Positions 47,803-55,640 of a stretch of 64,000 nt of DNA are shown here, piece after piece. Where the stretch lies: assembly GCA_900318535.1 (NCBI GenBank), contig ONKU01000008.1:62001-126000 (forward strand), in the 5' to 3' direction. The translations under genes and the position numbers were made by a program. Source of the DNA: an uncultured Prevotellaceae bacterium. Lineage in GTDB: Bacteria > Bacteroidota > Bacteroidia > Bacteroidales > Muribaculaceae. The notes under the pieces were generated by a model. The model saw only the letters and a list, made by a program, of their open reading frames with translations. It did no database searches and was not told the DNA's origin. How positions within the stretch are numbered: the stretch's first letter is position 1; every line of letters starts with the position of its first letter.

Positions 47803-47971
47803 CAAAAAACAACCTTCTATATCGTTGGATTTAGAAAACAAGAAATACAAGAAATACAAATCATCAATCAACGTGTTGAATAAGTAGAGACGCAAAATTT
47901 TGCGTCTCAAGGGCAGGCTTGTCAGCGGCGCCCAACAAAAAAGAGACGCAAAATTTTGCGTCTCTACATGT
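47803..47971 (+). repeat. Direct repeat copy B (contains REPIN copy 7)
   Basis: Partner of 44971-45144. Its REPIN (47884-47967) is intact on both sides. Copy B also keeps a perfect 17-bp inverted repeat around the REPIN (47837-47853 with 47971-47987, AACAAGAAATACAAGAA), which is worn in copy A. Copy B is therefore probably the original and serves as the terminator region of the beta-helix gene. Confidence 0.85.
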
Positions 47972-47990
47972 TCTTGTATTTCTTGTTGAA

Positions 47991-49373
47991 TTACTTCACG
48001 AGGATCTTCTTGCCGTTGTGGATGTAGATGCCGGCGGCGGGAGCGCTGACGGGCTGGCCCATCAGGTTGTAGTACAGACCGTCGGCCTGCTGGGCGGCCT
48101 CAATCTCTTCAACGCTGGAGGGACCTTCCTGATGAGCGGGCATGAAGATGACCAGACCCTTGCTGGGATCATCGACCTGGTGGTAGATGACCTCCTCGAT
48201 GTTCTCCTCGGTCTGCTCAGCCACGTTCCAGGTGTTGCCTTGTGCCCAGATGGTGGCGGTGCCGTTGTTGAACAGGTCATAGAGCACACCGCTGTTGCCG
48301 TTGTTCACGAAGGTGTTGCTACCGGGGTTGTAGTCCTCGGCTTCGGGGTCCTCGACCTTGCCCAGGTTGATGTTGGGAGCGCCGGTGGGCACAGTGATGC
48401 CCCACAGGCCGCCTTCCATCCAGTTGCCCTCCATGTAGATGTTGCTGCTACTGCTGCTGTCGTAGATGCTGACGCAGCTGCCGCCGTTGTTGGGGTTGGT
48501 CTCGTAGCAGTTGTCAATCATCACGTTGTTCTTGATGATGGCGTCCATCGAGCCGATGGTGGTGATGCCATAGCGGTTCTCAGTGATGTAGTTGTCCTCG
48601 ATATAGACCTTACCGGTGTGGCCCATGCCCATCATGTTGCTCACGCCGATGCCGCCCGACATGGTGAACTGGCCGCCGATGACCTGGTTGCCGGTGATGT
48701 AAACGTCATAGTCGCCGGCGCAGGTGAGGTTGATCTGGGGCTTGTTGCGGTTGTCGGTGGTGTTGTGCCAGAACAGGCAGTCGCGGATGATGATGCCAAC
48801 GGGGTTGCTGGCACCGTTGCCGATGGCATTGAGGGTGTTCTCGATAAAGTAGCAGTTCTCGACGATGTTGCCGCCGCACGAGGCGTTGAACGACAGGGCG
48901 CCCGAGCTGGACGACTTGCCGTTGTGCAGGGTGAAGGTGCAGTTGTCGGCATGCAGGCTGCTGTTCAGGCCGCCAAAGACAACGCCCACATACTCAAAGG
49001 TCACGTTCTTCAGGTTGGCATTGCCGTTCTCGCCCATCATCCAGAAGCCCTTGGGCTTACTGTCCTCGGCGTCGCGGGTAACGACTGCCGTGTCGGCGGG
49101 AGCGAAGTCGGCATCGCCATCGAGGGTGATTCTCACACCATCGGCCATCTTGATGACGTCATTGTTCTCGAGGCGCAGCACGTCGCCCTCGGCGATGGTG
49201 AAGTCGGCACTCACCAGGTAGGAGCCGTCGTCCTGCACGGTCACGCCGGTGCCCTCGATCTGGCTCAGGGCGTTAAAGGTGTACACGTTGCCGGTGCCGT
49301 CGGTGACGAAGTCATCGGCCATTGCTCCAACAGCCACGGCTGCCATGAGCAGGAAAGAGTAGATTTTCTTCAT
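47991..49373 (-). CDS. Secreted right-handed beta-helix protein with type IX-like C-terminal tail
   Basis: The protein has 460 residues. Signal peptide 1-19 (VGAMA). The middle 300 residues show the repeating short-strand pattern of a parallel beta-helix (NLKNVTFEYVGVVFGG, IIRDCLFWHNTTDN, VYIEDNYITENRYGI, IIKNNVMIDNCYE, NIYMEGNWMEGGLWG), as in pectate-lyase-like folds. No lyase active site could be made out. The C-terminus (YYNLMGQPVSAPAAGIYIHN GKKILVK) is a tail very common on secreted Prevotella-type proteins and resembles type IX sorting signals. The 3' end lies beside direct repeat B. Confidence 0.85.
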   Translation of the reverse strand: MKKIYSFLLMAAVAVGAMADDFVTDGTGNVYTFNALSQIEGTGVTVQDDGSYLVSADFTIAEGDVLRLENNDVIKMADGVRITLDGDADFAPADTAVVTRDAEDSKPKGFWMMGENGNANLKNVTFEYVGVVFGGLNSSLHADNCTFTLHNGKSSSSGALSFNASCGGNIVENCYFIENTLNAIGNGASNPVGIIIRDCLFWHNTTDNRNKPQINLTCAGDYDVYITGNQVIGGQFTMSGGIGVSNMMGMGHTGKVYIEDNYITENRYGITTIGSMDAIIKNNVMIDNCYETNPNNGGSCVSIYDSSSSSNIYMEGNWMEGGLWGITVPTGAPNINLGKVEDPEAEDYNPGSNTFVNNGNSGVLYDLFNNGTATIWAQGNTWNVAEQTEENIEEVIYHQVDDPSKGLVIFMPAHQEGPSSVEEIEAAQQADGLYYNLMGQPVSAPAAGIYIHNGKKILVK

Positions 49374-49633
49374 AAATTTATAGTTTATTGATTATTAGAT
49401 GATTGGGAATGGCCATAATAGGCATTACCCAAGACGAAAGTACAAAAATAGTCATTTTTCGGGAACTATGGCGGCAGATGGCCGATGTTTTTCATTCCAT
49501 CCAGTCAAAATCGGGCCATCCACGGCCAGCATGCAGGGTCATCATGATGATAAATTGCCCTTTATGCAATCGAAATCAGGGCTATGTGCTAAAAATCATA
49601 GTCCGTACGCTCGATTTATTGCATTTTTTGTTA

Positions 49634-49641
49634 TAACTTTG
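49634..49641 (+). promoter_or_regulatory. -7 box of the Na/Pi transporter gene
   Basis: TAACTTTG, 39 bases before the ATG; no convincing -33 partner. A TATTTTTG box for the beta-helix gene lies on the other strand at 49450-49443. The remainder of 49374-49680 shows nothing further. Confidence 0.45.
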
Positions 49642-49680
49642 TAACCGAATTTTTATCAACCTACTAACACTTGACGTTCA

Positions 49681-51510
49681 ATGGATTATTCCTTTGTTGA
49701 CTTATTGGCCTTGCTAGGTTCGGTGTGTCTTTTCCTCTATGGTATGAAAATCATGAGTGAAGGTTTGCAGAAGACTGCCGGTAGCCGTTTGCGTTCTATC
49801 CTGGCCTGGATGACCAAGAACCGCTTCCTTGCCATCATCACGGGTATTGTCATCACAGCATTGATTCAGAGCTCCTCGGCCTCGGTTTCCATGGTCGTCA
49901 GCTTTGTCAACGCCGGTCTGATGCCGCTCGAGCAGTCTCTAGCAGTAAGCTTTGGTGCCGCGCTGGGAACGACGTTCACCGAGTGGATCATCGCCATCTT
50001 CGGCTTCAAGGTCAAGATGTCGGCCTTCCTGCTGCCGTTGCTGGCCTTTGCCGTGCCCATGCTCTTCATCAAGCGTAACAACTACAAGAACATCGGCGAG
50101 TTGCTCATCGGTTTCGCCTTCCTGTTCATGGGTCTGGACGCCATCAGCGCCAATGTGCCTGACCTGTCCAAGTCGCCCGAGATATTCGCCTCGTTGCAGC
50201 AGTACACGTCGATGGGTTTCCTGTCCATCCTGTTCTTTACCCTCGTGGGCTGGATAGTGACAATGGTGATCCAGTCGAGTGCTGCCACGTTTGCCATCGT
50301 GCTGATCATGGCTGCCAAGGGGTGGATCTCGTTTGACATCGCCTGTGCCATGGTGCTGGGTGCCAGCATCGGTACCTCGATCACGCCGCTGCTGGCGTCG
50401 TTGGGTGGTAATGCCGAGGCCAAAAAGGCTGCGCTGGGCCACGCCCTGTTCAACCTGTTTGGCGCCGTGTGGGTGCTGATTATCTTCCAGCCCTTTGTGT
50501 CGATGGTGACCTGGGTAGTGAAGGATTTGTTCCACCTGGGCGATCCCCTGGCACTGTACAACAGCGTGAAAGCGGGTGCCAGCGTCGAGAGCAATGCGCT
50601 GATGCAAGAACAGGTGGCCATGTCCATCGGCATGACCATGTTCCACACCATCTTCAAGATCTGCAACCTGCTGATTATGATTTGGTTCACCAAGTTGTAT
50701 GTGAAGTTGCTCAATGTGCTCATCAAGAGCAAGAAGAAAGAGGACGAGGAGTTCCAGCTCAAGTATATCCAGGGCGGTCTCATGAGCGCCAGCGAGTTGA
50801 ACATCGACCAGGCTCAGCGCGAGATTGTCGTGTTTGCCGGACGTGTCGAGCGTATGCTGGGCATGGTCAAGGAACTGGTACATACCAAGACCGGTACGCC
50901 CGAGTTCAACAAAATCCTGTCGCGCATCCAGAAGTATGAGGACATCACCGACCGCATGGAGTTTGAGATCGGCAGTTACCTGAACAAGGTGCTGGACGGC
51001 CGCTTGAGCAGCCAAGCCAAGGCCCGCGTGGCCAGCCTGCTGAGCATCATCAGCGAGCTCGAGAGCATCGGTGACAGCTGCAACAACATCGCCAAGGCCC
51101 TCGTGCGCAAGGAGGAGGCCGACGCTCACTTCAACGAGTACAACTATGCCAACATCGACGAGATGCTCAAGCTGGTGAGCGAGGCCATGACCAACATGTA
51201 TGCCGTGCTTAGCGATATCGACAACGTGACGGCCGAGGATCTGATGCGCAGCTACAACAAGGAGCGCGAGATCAACAATTTCCGCAACGCCTGCCGCACC
51301 GAGAACATCGAGAACGTCAACCAGAAGAAATACCCCTACAAGGCCGGTATCTTCTACATGGACATCGTTTGCGAGGCCGAGAAGTTGGGCGACTTCATCG
51401 TCAACGTCATCGACAGCATGGAGGACATCATGCGCCGCAGTTCGTCGGTAACCAGCGGCTTGCCTTTGGGCGAGCTCAACCCCGAAAAGACTGCCATGGG
51501 AGGGAAATAA
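49681..51510 (+). CDS. Na/Pi cotransporter family protein (NptA-like with PhoU-like tail)
   Basis: The protein has 609 residues. Two Na_Pi_cotrans repeats carry the paired QSSSASVSMVVSFVNAG (about 61-77) and IQSSAATFAIVLIMAAKGWI (about 196-215) signatures. The transporter moves phosphate inward with sodium. The C-terminal 230 residues are a PhoU-like helical domain (RVERMLGMVKELVHT, SIISELESIGDSCNNIAKAL) that may regulate uptake. Full length with its own promoter box and a strong terminator. Confidence 0.94.
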   Translation: MDYSFVDLLALLGSVCLFLYGMKIMSEGLQKTAGSRLRSILAWMTKNRFLAIITGIVITALIQSSSASVSMVVSFVNAGLMPLEQSLAVSFGAALGTTFTEWIIAIFGFKVKMSAFLLPLLAFAVPMLFIKRNNYKNIGELLIGFAFLFMGLDAISANVPDLSKSPEIFASLQQYTSMGFLSILFFTLVGWIVTMVIQSSAATFAIVLIMAAKGWISFDIACAMVLGASIGTSITPLLASLGGNAEAKKAALGHALFNLFGAVWVLIIFQPFVSMVTWVVKDLFHLGDPLALYNSVKAGASVESNALMQEQVAMSIGMTMFHTIFKICNLLIMIWFTKLYVKLLNVLIKSKKKEDEEFQLKYIQGGLMSASELNIDQAQREIVVFAGRVERMLGMVKELVHTKTGTPEFNKILSRIQKYEDITDRMEFEIGSYLNKVLDGRLSSQAKARVASLLSIISELESIGDSCNNIAKALVRKEEADAHFNEYNYANIDEMLKLVSEAMTNMYAVLSDIDNVTAEDLMRSYNKEREINNFRNACRTENIENVNQKKYPYKAGIFYMDIVCEAEKLGDFIVNVIDSMEDIMRRSSSVTSGLPLGELNPEKTAMGGK

Positions 51511-51530
51511 CCCGCCCCATTGAACTCAAA

Positions 51531-51583
51531 CAACTGAATACCCTGAGTAGCTTGATTATCAGCTATTTCAGGGTATTCAGTTG
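51531..51583 (+). terminator. Terminator of the Na/Pi transporter gene
   Basis: A perfect 16-bp stem (CAACTGAATACCCTGA / TCAGGGTATTCAGTTG) followed by a T tract at 51584. Confidence 0.85.
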
Positions 51584-51606
51584 TTTTTTAGATAAAACAA
51601 GAAAAA

Positions 51607-51660
51607 GTAGAGACGCAAAATCTTGCGTCTCAAGGGCAGGCTCTTAGATGGCGTCTCTAC
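51607..51660. repeat. REPIN-like repeat copy 8 (second half truncated)
   Basis: The complete first hairpin with GTAG is followed by the CAAGGGCAGG centre seen also in copies 6 and 7. Only GCGTCTCTAC of the second hairpin remains. Confidence 0.8.
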
Positions 51661-51697
51661 ATGTCTTTATAAACACACAATCCGGATGGCTTGTTTA

Positions 51698-53044
51698 TTA
51701 TTTGTTGTTCTGTAGCAGGTGGTCGATGAGTTCCGTGACGTCGGTGATGTTGATGGCGCCGTTGCCGTCAACGTCGGCATTGGCTGTGTTGATCTGCGTC
51801 GAACTGCTGTTCAGCAGATAGTCAATGAGGTCAGTCACGTCCTCGATGTTGACCTTGCCGTCATTGTTGACGTCCCCTGTGAGGTCCACCTGACTGGGAT
51901 CGGGCACGAAATTGATAGCCATGTCCTGATAGGAGTTGAATTGCAGGCCTCGCACGTCGAGCAAGGCGATGTCGAAGTAGCCATCGTAGTTGCCATACCA
52001 TCCCCAGTTGACGTGGACCATTCCTTCCTCGTTGTATCCGTCGATGAGGAATGAGTGGCCGGCTGCCATCAGACCCACCGTCGGGTCGAATTTCACATAC
52101 ACACCCTGATAGTACAAGGGGCGGCCATGACTCAACTCGTTATACACCATATCCATCCATTCGGGCTCGCTGTAGTCGCTGCGCACGACTATGGAAGCGT
52201 CCTTGCTGTAGCCAAAGTAGTTTTGTGCACCTGCCAGGCCCGAATGGTTGCTTGAGCCAGACTCGTTGGTAGCGTAGTCCATTCCGCTAATCAGTCCGCA
52301 GACGTAGGACAGCAGAGCCACTGCGCGTCCCTGGGCCTCGGTGTACTGACCCTCGGGGTAGGTGTCAAGCATGTTGTCCCAGTCAAAGGTGGCGTCAAAG
52401 GTGGCGCTGGCATTCTTGTCGCCAATCATGAAATCGGCCGTGCCCGAGGCATGGTCGGGAAAGCGGTAATAGCGGGTCAGTTGGGCCAGGGCGGTAGCCA
52501 CACATCCCACACAGCAATGGACCACATCGGGCGTGTAGTCGTCACAGATCTCGCCATAGCCCGTGGGGCACCAGTAGCTGTAGGGCGCATCCTGCCCCCA
52601 TTGCGACGCAATCAAGGCGTCCACTTTGGCGGGATACCTGTCGGGGTCGGGCAGGGTGGTCGTGAAGGCCTTGCCTCCGCTGGTGAGGATGCGCGACACC
52701 TGTTCGATGCTGTTACAGAACCACTCAAAGCCTGGATTGGCCTGTGTGGTGGTACGTGATACCTGGCCGTCACCCACTGCCAGGACTGCCGGCAGGCGGT
52801 CGTCGGCCGCAATCAGGGCAAAGGCACCTTGACGGGTTTGGTAGAGGCTGTAGGCGCTGGTCGTCCGGGTCTCGACCAAGGGCGAGGATGCATTAAAGCG
52901 ATGACCGTTGCCGGGCAGGGTCATTAGGGCTTGTCTGGCCGATTGCAGCATGGCTTGCTTGTCGCGCGGGGCACTCCAGGCGGGAGCGCTCAACAGGAGC
53001 ACAGCCATCAAAAGCATGATGAGTTGTAAATAGTTTTTAGACAT
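51698..53044 (-). CDS. Secreted C10-family cysteine protease (streptopain-like) with dockerin-like C-terminus
   Basis: The protein has 448 residues. Signal peptide 1-25 (APAWSA), then a propeptide with the Spi-like pattern FALIAADDRLPAVLAVGD. The catalytic Cys is C181 in HCCVGCVATALAQL, and the catalytic His is H330 in AAGHSFLIDGY, followed by VHVNWGWYGNYDGYF. Relatives include streptopain and Prevotella interpain. Residues about 390-448 are two dockerin type I repeats (GDVNNDGKVNIEDVTDLIDY, ADVDGNGAINITDVTELIDH). These are very close in sequence to the repeats on the two M6 proteases 15-20 kb away. Confidence 0.94.
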   Translation of the reverse strand: MSKNYLQLIMLLMAVLLLSAPAWSAPRDKQAMLQSARQALMTLPGNGHRFNASSPLVETRTTSAYSLYQTRQGAFALIAADDRLPAVLAVGDGQVSRTTTQANPGFEWFCNSIEQVSRILTSGGKAFTTTLPDPDRYPAKVDALIASQWGQDAPYSYWCPTGYGEICDDYTPDVVHCCVGCVATALAQLTRYYRFPDHASGTADFMIGDKNASATFDATFDWDNMLDTYPEGQYTEAQGRAVALLSYVCGLISGMDYATNESGSSNHSGLAGAQNYFGYSKDASIVVRSDYSEPEWMDMVYNELSHGRPLYYQGVYVKFDPTVGLMAAGHSFLIDGYNEEGMVHVNWGWYGNYDGYFDIALLDVRGLQFNSYQDMAINFVPDPSQVDLTGDVNNDGKVNIEDVTDLIDYLLNSSSTQINTANADVDGNGAINITDVTELIDHLLQNNK

Positions 53045-53096
53045 GGCTTGAAAAAATTGATGGTGTTGATTAAATGATGATTAAAGCTACAGTTCG

Positions 53097-53129
53097 CAAA
53101 GATAGTGTCAATAGTTTGATATTTGCAAA
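53097..53129 (-). promoter_or_regulatory. Promoter of the C10 protease gene
   Basis: Minus strand TTTG (53129-53126), 21 bases, TATCTTTG (53104-53097). Confidence 0.65.
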
Positions 53130-53160
53130 TAAAAAAACCAAGTATTTAAATCTAAAAAAC

Positions 53161-53226
53161 AACAATAAATACAATAAACACAAAATAACTGATTGTCAAT
53201 TATTTGTATTTATTGTACTTATTGTT
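53161..53226 (-). terminator. AT-rich inverted repeat after the lipoprotein gene
   Basis: Arms AACAATAAATACAATAAA (53161-53178) and TTTATTGTACTTATTGTT (53209-53226) pair with one mismatch. It is a likely terminator for the minus-strand gene ending at 53245. Confidence 0.5.
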
Positions 53227-53244
53227 TTCCTTTTGGGATTGTTG

Positions 53245-54042
53245 TCAGCGTTCGGCTTTGAAGTCGCTCAGCTTGAAGTTGCCGTCGTCGGTGCGGATGA
53301 CAGTGGCGCTGATGGTGGGCATGTCGTCGTAGTGGAGCACCTTGCCGACCACAAAGTTCACGCCAGGGGTGACATGTACTGTCAGCGGGCCTTCGATGCC
53401 GTAGGCAATCTGCTCGCCGATGTAGATGGCGTCGTCCATAAAGCCGCCCATGTCCACCATCGTGTTGGTGGCCTTGATCAGTTCCTTGCCCTCGGCATAG
53501 AAGGTGATTTCCTGTCCGTCGATGCTGTAGGTCAACGCCTTACACAGGGCCTGCTGGATTTCGTAGGGGTCAATCTCGCCAGCGATTTCGGCATGGCCGT
53601 CAGCGTCAAAGCGCAGCAGATAGGGGCGCTCAACATTGATGCCCGTTCCCTCGATGTCGCTGCCCACGATCCACAAGTCGCCCGTGGTGGCGTCGTAACG
53701 TGCCCGTGGCATGCGGCCGTGCCTGATCTGGGGCATAGCGGTGGGCACATCGCCCTTGGCAATGAGCATGCCGTAACCCTCGCAGGACACCTCGTCCGAG
53801 CAATTCATCAGGCTATACACAGCCACGCCGCTAGCCTTGTCTTCCATCACCGTTTCCAGGCGTTCGTCGGTCACCGCCAACTTCTTGGTGGCATCCAGCA
53901 CAGCCTCGGGGGGCGTACCTTTACCGATGAGACCCTCAAACGTTCCATTCACAGGGCGCTGGGCATTGCCCTTGCAGCCCGTCATCATGCCGCACAGTGC
54001 AACCACAGCGGCAACCATCAACCATTGCTTCATCTGTTTCAT
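53245..54042 (-). CDS. Putative lipoprotein of unknown function
   Basis: The protein has 265 residues. The signal peptide ends in a lipobox (GMMTGC, Cys23). I do not recognise the fold. The mature part is beta-rich and includes GTFEGLIGKGTPPEAVLDATKK, DLWIVGSDIEGTGINVERPY and PLTVHVTPGVNFVVGKV. The alternation of short strands and Gly/Asp turns suggests a beta-propeller or solenoid. It starts 25 bases after the YhcG-like gene ends and may share its transcript. Codon use is host-like, so it is probably a resident gene. Confidence 0.7.
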   Translation of the reverse strand: MKQMKQWLMVAAVVALCGMMTGCKGNAQRPVNGTFEGLIGKGTPPEAVLDATKKLAVTDERLETVMEDKASGVAVYSLMNCSDEVSCEGYGMLIAKGDVPTAMPQIRHGRMPRARYDATTGDLWIVGSDIEGTGINVERPYLLRFDADGHAEIAGEIDPYEIQQALCKALTYSIDGQEITFYAEGKELIKATNTMVDMGGFMDDAIYIGEQIAYGIEGPLTVHVTPGVNFVVGKVLHYDDMPTISATVIRTDDGNFKLSDFKAER

Positions 54043-54067
54043 TTCCTTTTTTGATTATGTTAATAGT

Positions 54068-55147
54068 CTAGTTATTCTCTCTATCCTTACTATGCTGCAA
54101 ATAGAATATTTCTTTCTGACGTTCAATCTCTCGGTCAAGTTCCTCCTTTTTGGGCAGATAAGTAAGATATTTGCTTGCAAACAGTTGTTTGCTGTCATGA
54201 AGAACAGAATATTGCGCAATATCTTTACTAGTTTCAGAACAAAGTAACAGACCGATTGTTGGATTATCACCGTCGGTACGTTTTAAGTCGTCAAACATAC
54301 GCACATACATGTCCATCTGCCCGACGTCCTGGTGTGTGACTTTCTTGGTTTTCAAATCAATGAGGACATAGCATTTCAGCACTACATTATAGAACACCAG
54401 GTCAACAAAGAAGTCGCCGGCGTCGGTGCTGATATGATATTGCTCTGCCATGAAAGCGAAGCCACGCCCCATTTCAAGCAAGAACGCTTTTAAATGTTTG
54501 ATGATGGCTTGTTCAAGATCAGATTCAGTAAAAGTCGCATTAGACGGTAACTGCAGAAACTCTGCAACAACCGGGTCTTTTAGGAAACTTTTCGGTTCGT
54601 CTTTGAGCGGTCCTGTCAATTGCAACATTTCTGCTACAACTTCCTCTTTCTTTGGAGATTGCAAGAGGCGATAGTAGTATTGTGACCCCACATTGCGAGC
54701 CAGTGTACGGACACTCCATGATTGTTTTGATGCTTCATGGACATACCAGTATCTCGCATCATCGCTGGTCACTGAAAGCAGAGTGCGGTAGTGGGTCCAC
54801 GTTAGATTTGGCACTCGCGAGTGCCAAATCTCTAAATCTTTGAAACTCAGATAAAAAAGACGATAATCACGCAAGTTTCTTGGGGAATAACCCTTAGGAT
54901 AGATCAATGACAATTCATGTGATAGCAAATCAATAAGGTGAATGCCATACTCGGCACGTTCCTTTCCACTCTGTTCTTCTTCAACAATACGCCTACCCAC
55001 GTTCCAGTAAGTTTTTACTAGAATGGAATTAGCTCCGTCGTACGCTTCACGCAGACCGTGCTCCACTATCTGCTTGATCTCGTCAACGAACTGAACGGGC
55101 AATATTTGACGATTATGTGATCCAGTGATGCTCTTGTTATCTTCCAT
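54068..55147 (-). CDS. YhcG/DUF1016 PDDEXK nuclease-domain protein
   Basis: The protein has 359 residues from ATG of MEDNKSITG. The N-terminal DUF1016 helical domain (AYDGANSILVKTYWNVGRRI; GYSPRNLRDYRLFYLSF; WTHYRTLLSV) is followed by a PDDEXK nuclease domain. Its metal-binding residues are visible as DFFVDLVFYNVVLKCYVLIDLKT (D-x(n)-DLK). The family is linked to defence and mobile-element regions but its target is unknown. The gene is richer in A+T than its neighbours, suggesting transfer. A perfect 28-bp palindrome lies inside it (54804-54831). TATCTTTG (55159-55152, minus) is 4 bases before the ATG, so the mRNA is probably leaderless. Confidence 0.9.
   Translation of the reverse strand: MEDNKSITGSHNRQILPVQFVDEIKQIVEHGLREAYDGANSILVKTYWNVGRRIVEEEQSGKERAEYGIHLIDLLSHELSLIYPKGYSPRNLRDYRLFYLSFKDLEIWHSRVPNLTWTHYRTLLSVTSDDARYWYVHEASKQSWSVRTLARNVGSQYYYRLLQSPKKEEVVAEMLQLTGPLKDEPKSFLKDPVVAEFLQLPSNATFTESDLEQAIIKHLKAFLLEMGRGFAFMAEQYHISTDAGDFFVDLVFYNVVLKCYVLIDLKTKKVTHQDVGQMDMYVRMFDDLKRTDGDNPTIGLLLCSETSKDIAQYSVLHDSKQLFASKYLTYLPKKEELDREIERQKEIFYLQHSKDRENN
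54804..54831. repeat. Perfect 28-bp palindrome inside the YhcG-like gene
   Basis: AGATTTGGCACTCG followed directly by its exact inverse complement, with no spacer. It encodes part of the EIWHSRVPNLTW segment at the junction between two helical parts of DUF1016. Confidence 0.85.
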
Positions 55148-55151
55148 ATCG

Positions 55152-55159
55152 CAAAGATA
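55152..55159 (-). promoter_or_regulatory. -7 box abutting the YhcG-like start codon
   Basis: TATCTTTG on the minus strand, 4 bases before ATG. The 55160-55443 interval beyond it shows no gene I can support; ORFs there are short and start with non-ATG codons or lack any similarity. Confidence 0.5.
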
Positions 55160-55443
55160 AATCTTTTTGTTCAATAGAAGTCTCACTTGAAATAGAAATC
55201 ACATGGTTAATATAGCTGCTTTTGGCGAGCATCTCGGTAAGTCGATGTGGTTGATTGGTCACAAAGTGCGGCTATCATCGCGAGAAGAACTATTAGACCG
55301 CGACGATAACCGCAAAAAGCAGGTTTATTGTAGTTAAACAGATTGATCAATAGCTTAATTCTATTGCTTTGATTTTTGCCTGCTAACGGGCAATAACTGA
55401 TTGCCCATGATTTTGGTTTTAGCAACATCAATAATTGTTTTGC

Positions 55444-55640
55444 TCATGACTTAATCCTGTTCTCAATCCATTCGCGTGTTTCTTTCCCAAATATTATTTC
55501 TGCATACTGCAAAAGGGTGGCAGTAGAGGATATTTCACATTCAGCTACTTCCTGCATGAACTCAAAGAAACGCGTTTCGCCGACGTCCTGCTCTAAATCA
55601 TACAGAAGCAAGGCACCGAGCGTCACGGTCAACCTCGTAG
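55444..55640 (-). pseudogene. Displaced C-terminal part of the M1 peptidase (out of frame)
   Basis: In a different frame from the main ORF, this segment encodes LGALLLYDLEQDVGETRFFEFMQE and ends ETREWIENRIKS. That is the usual helical end of M1-type peptidases (a GALLL-x-LE-x-x-G pattern). The main frame instead ends prematurely at 55598 after YEVDRDARCLASV. One base lost, or two gained, around 55615-55640 explains both. Confidence 0.7.

Noticed and set aside
47919..49391. 490-codon open frame on the plus strand
   Set aside because: It is the antisense of the beta-helix gene, has a Val/Gly/Ala-rich composition typical of shadow frames, and has no signal peptide or motif.
55207..55431. 74-codon minus-strand frame
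   Set aside because: No similarity that I can name and no promoter or start context; left as empty intergenic sequence.
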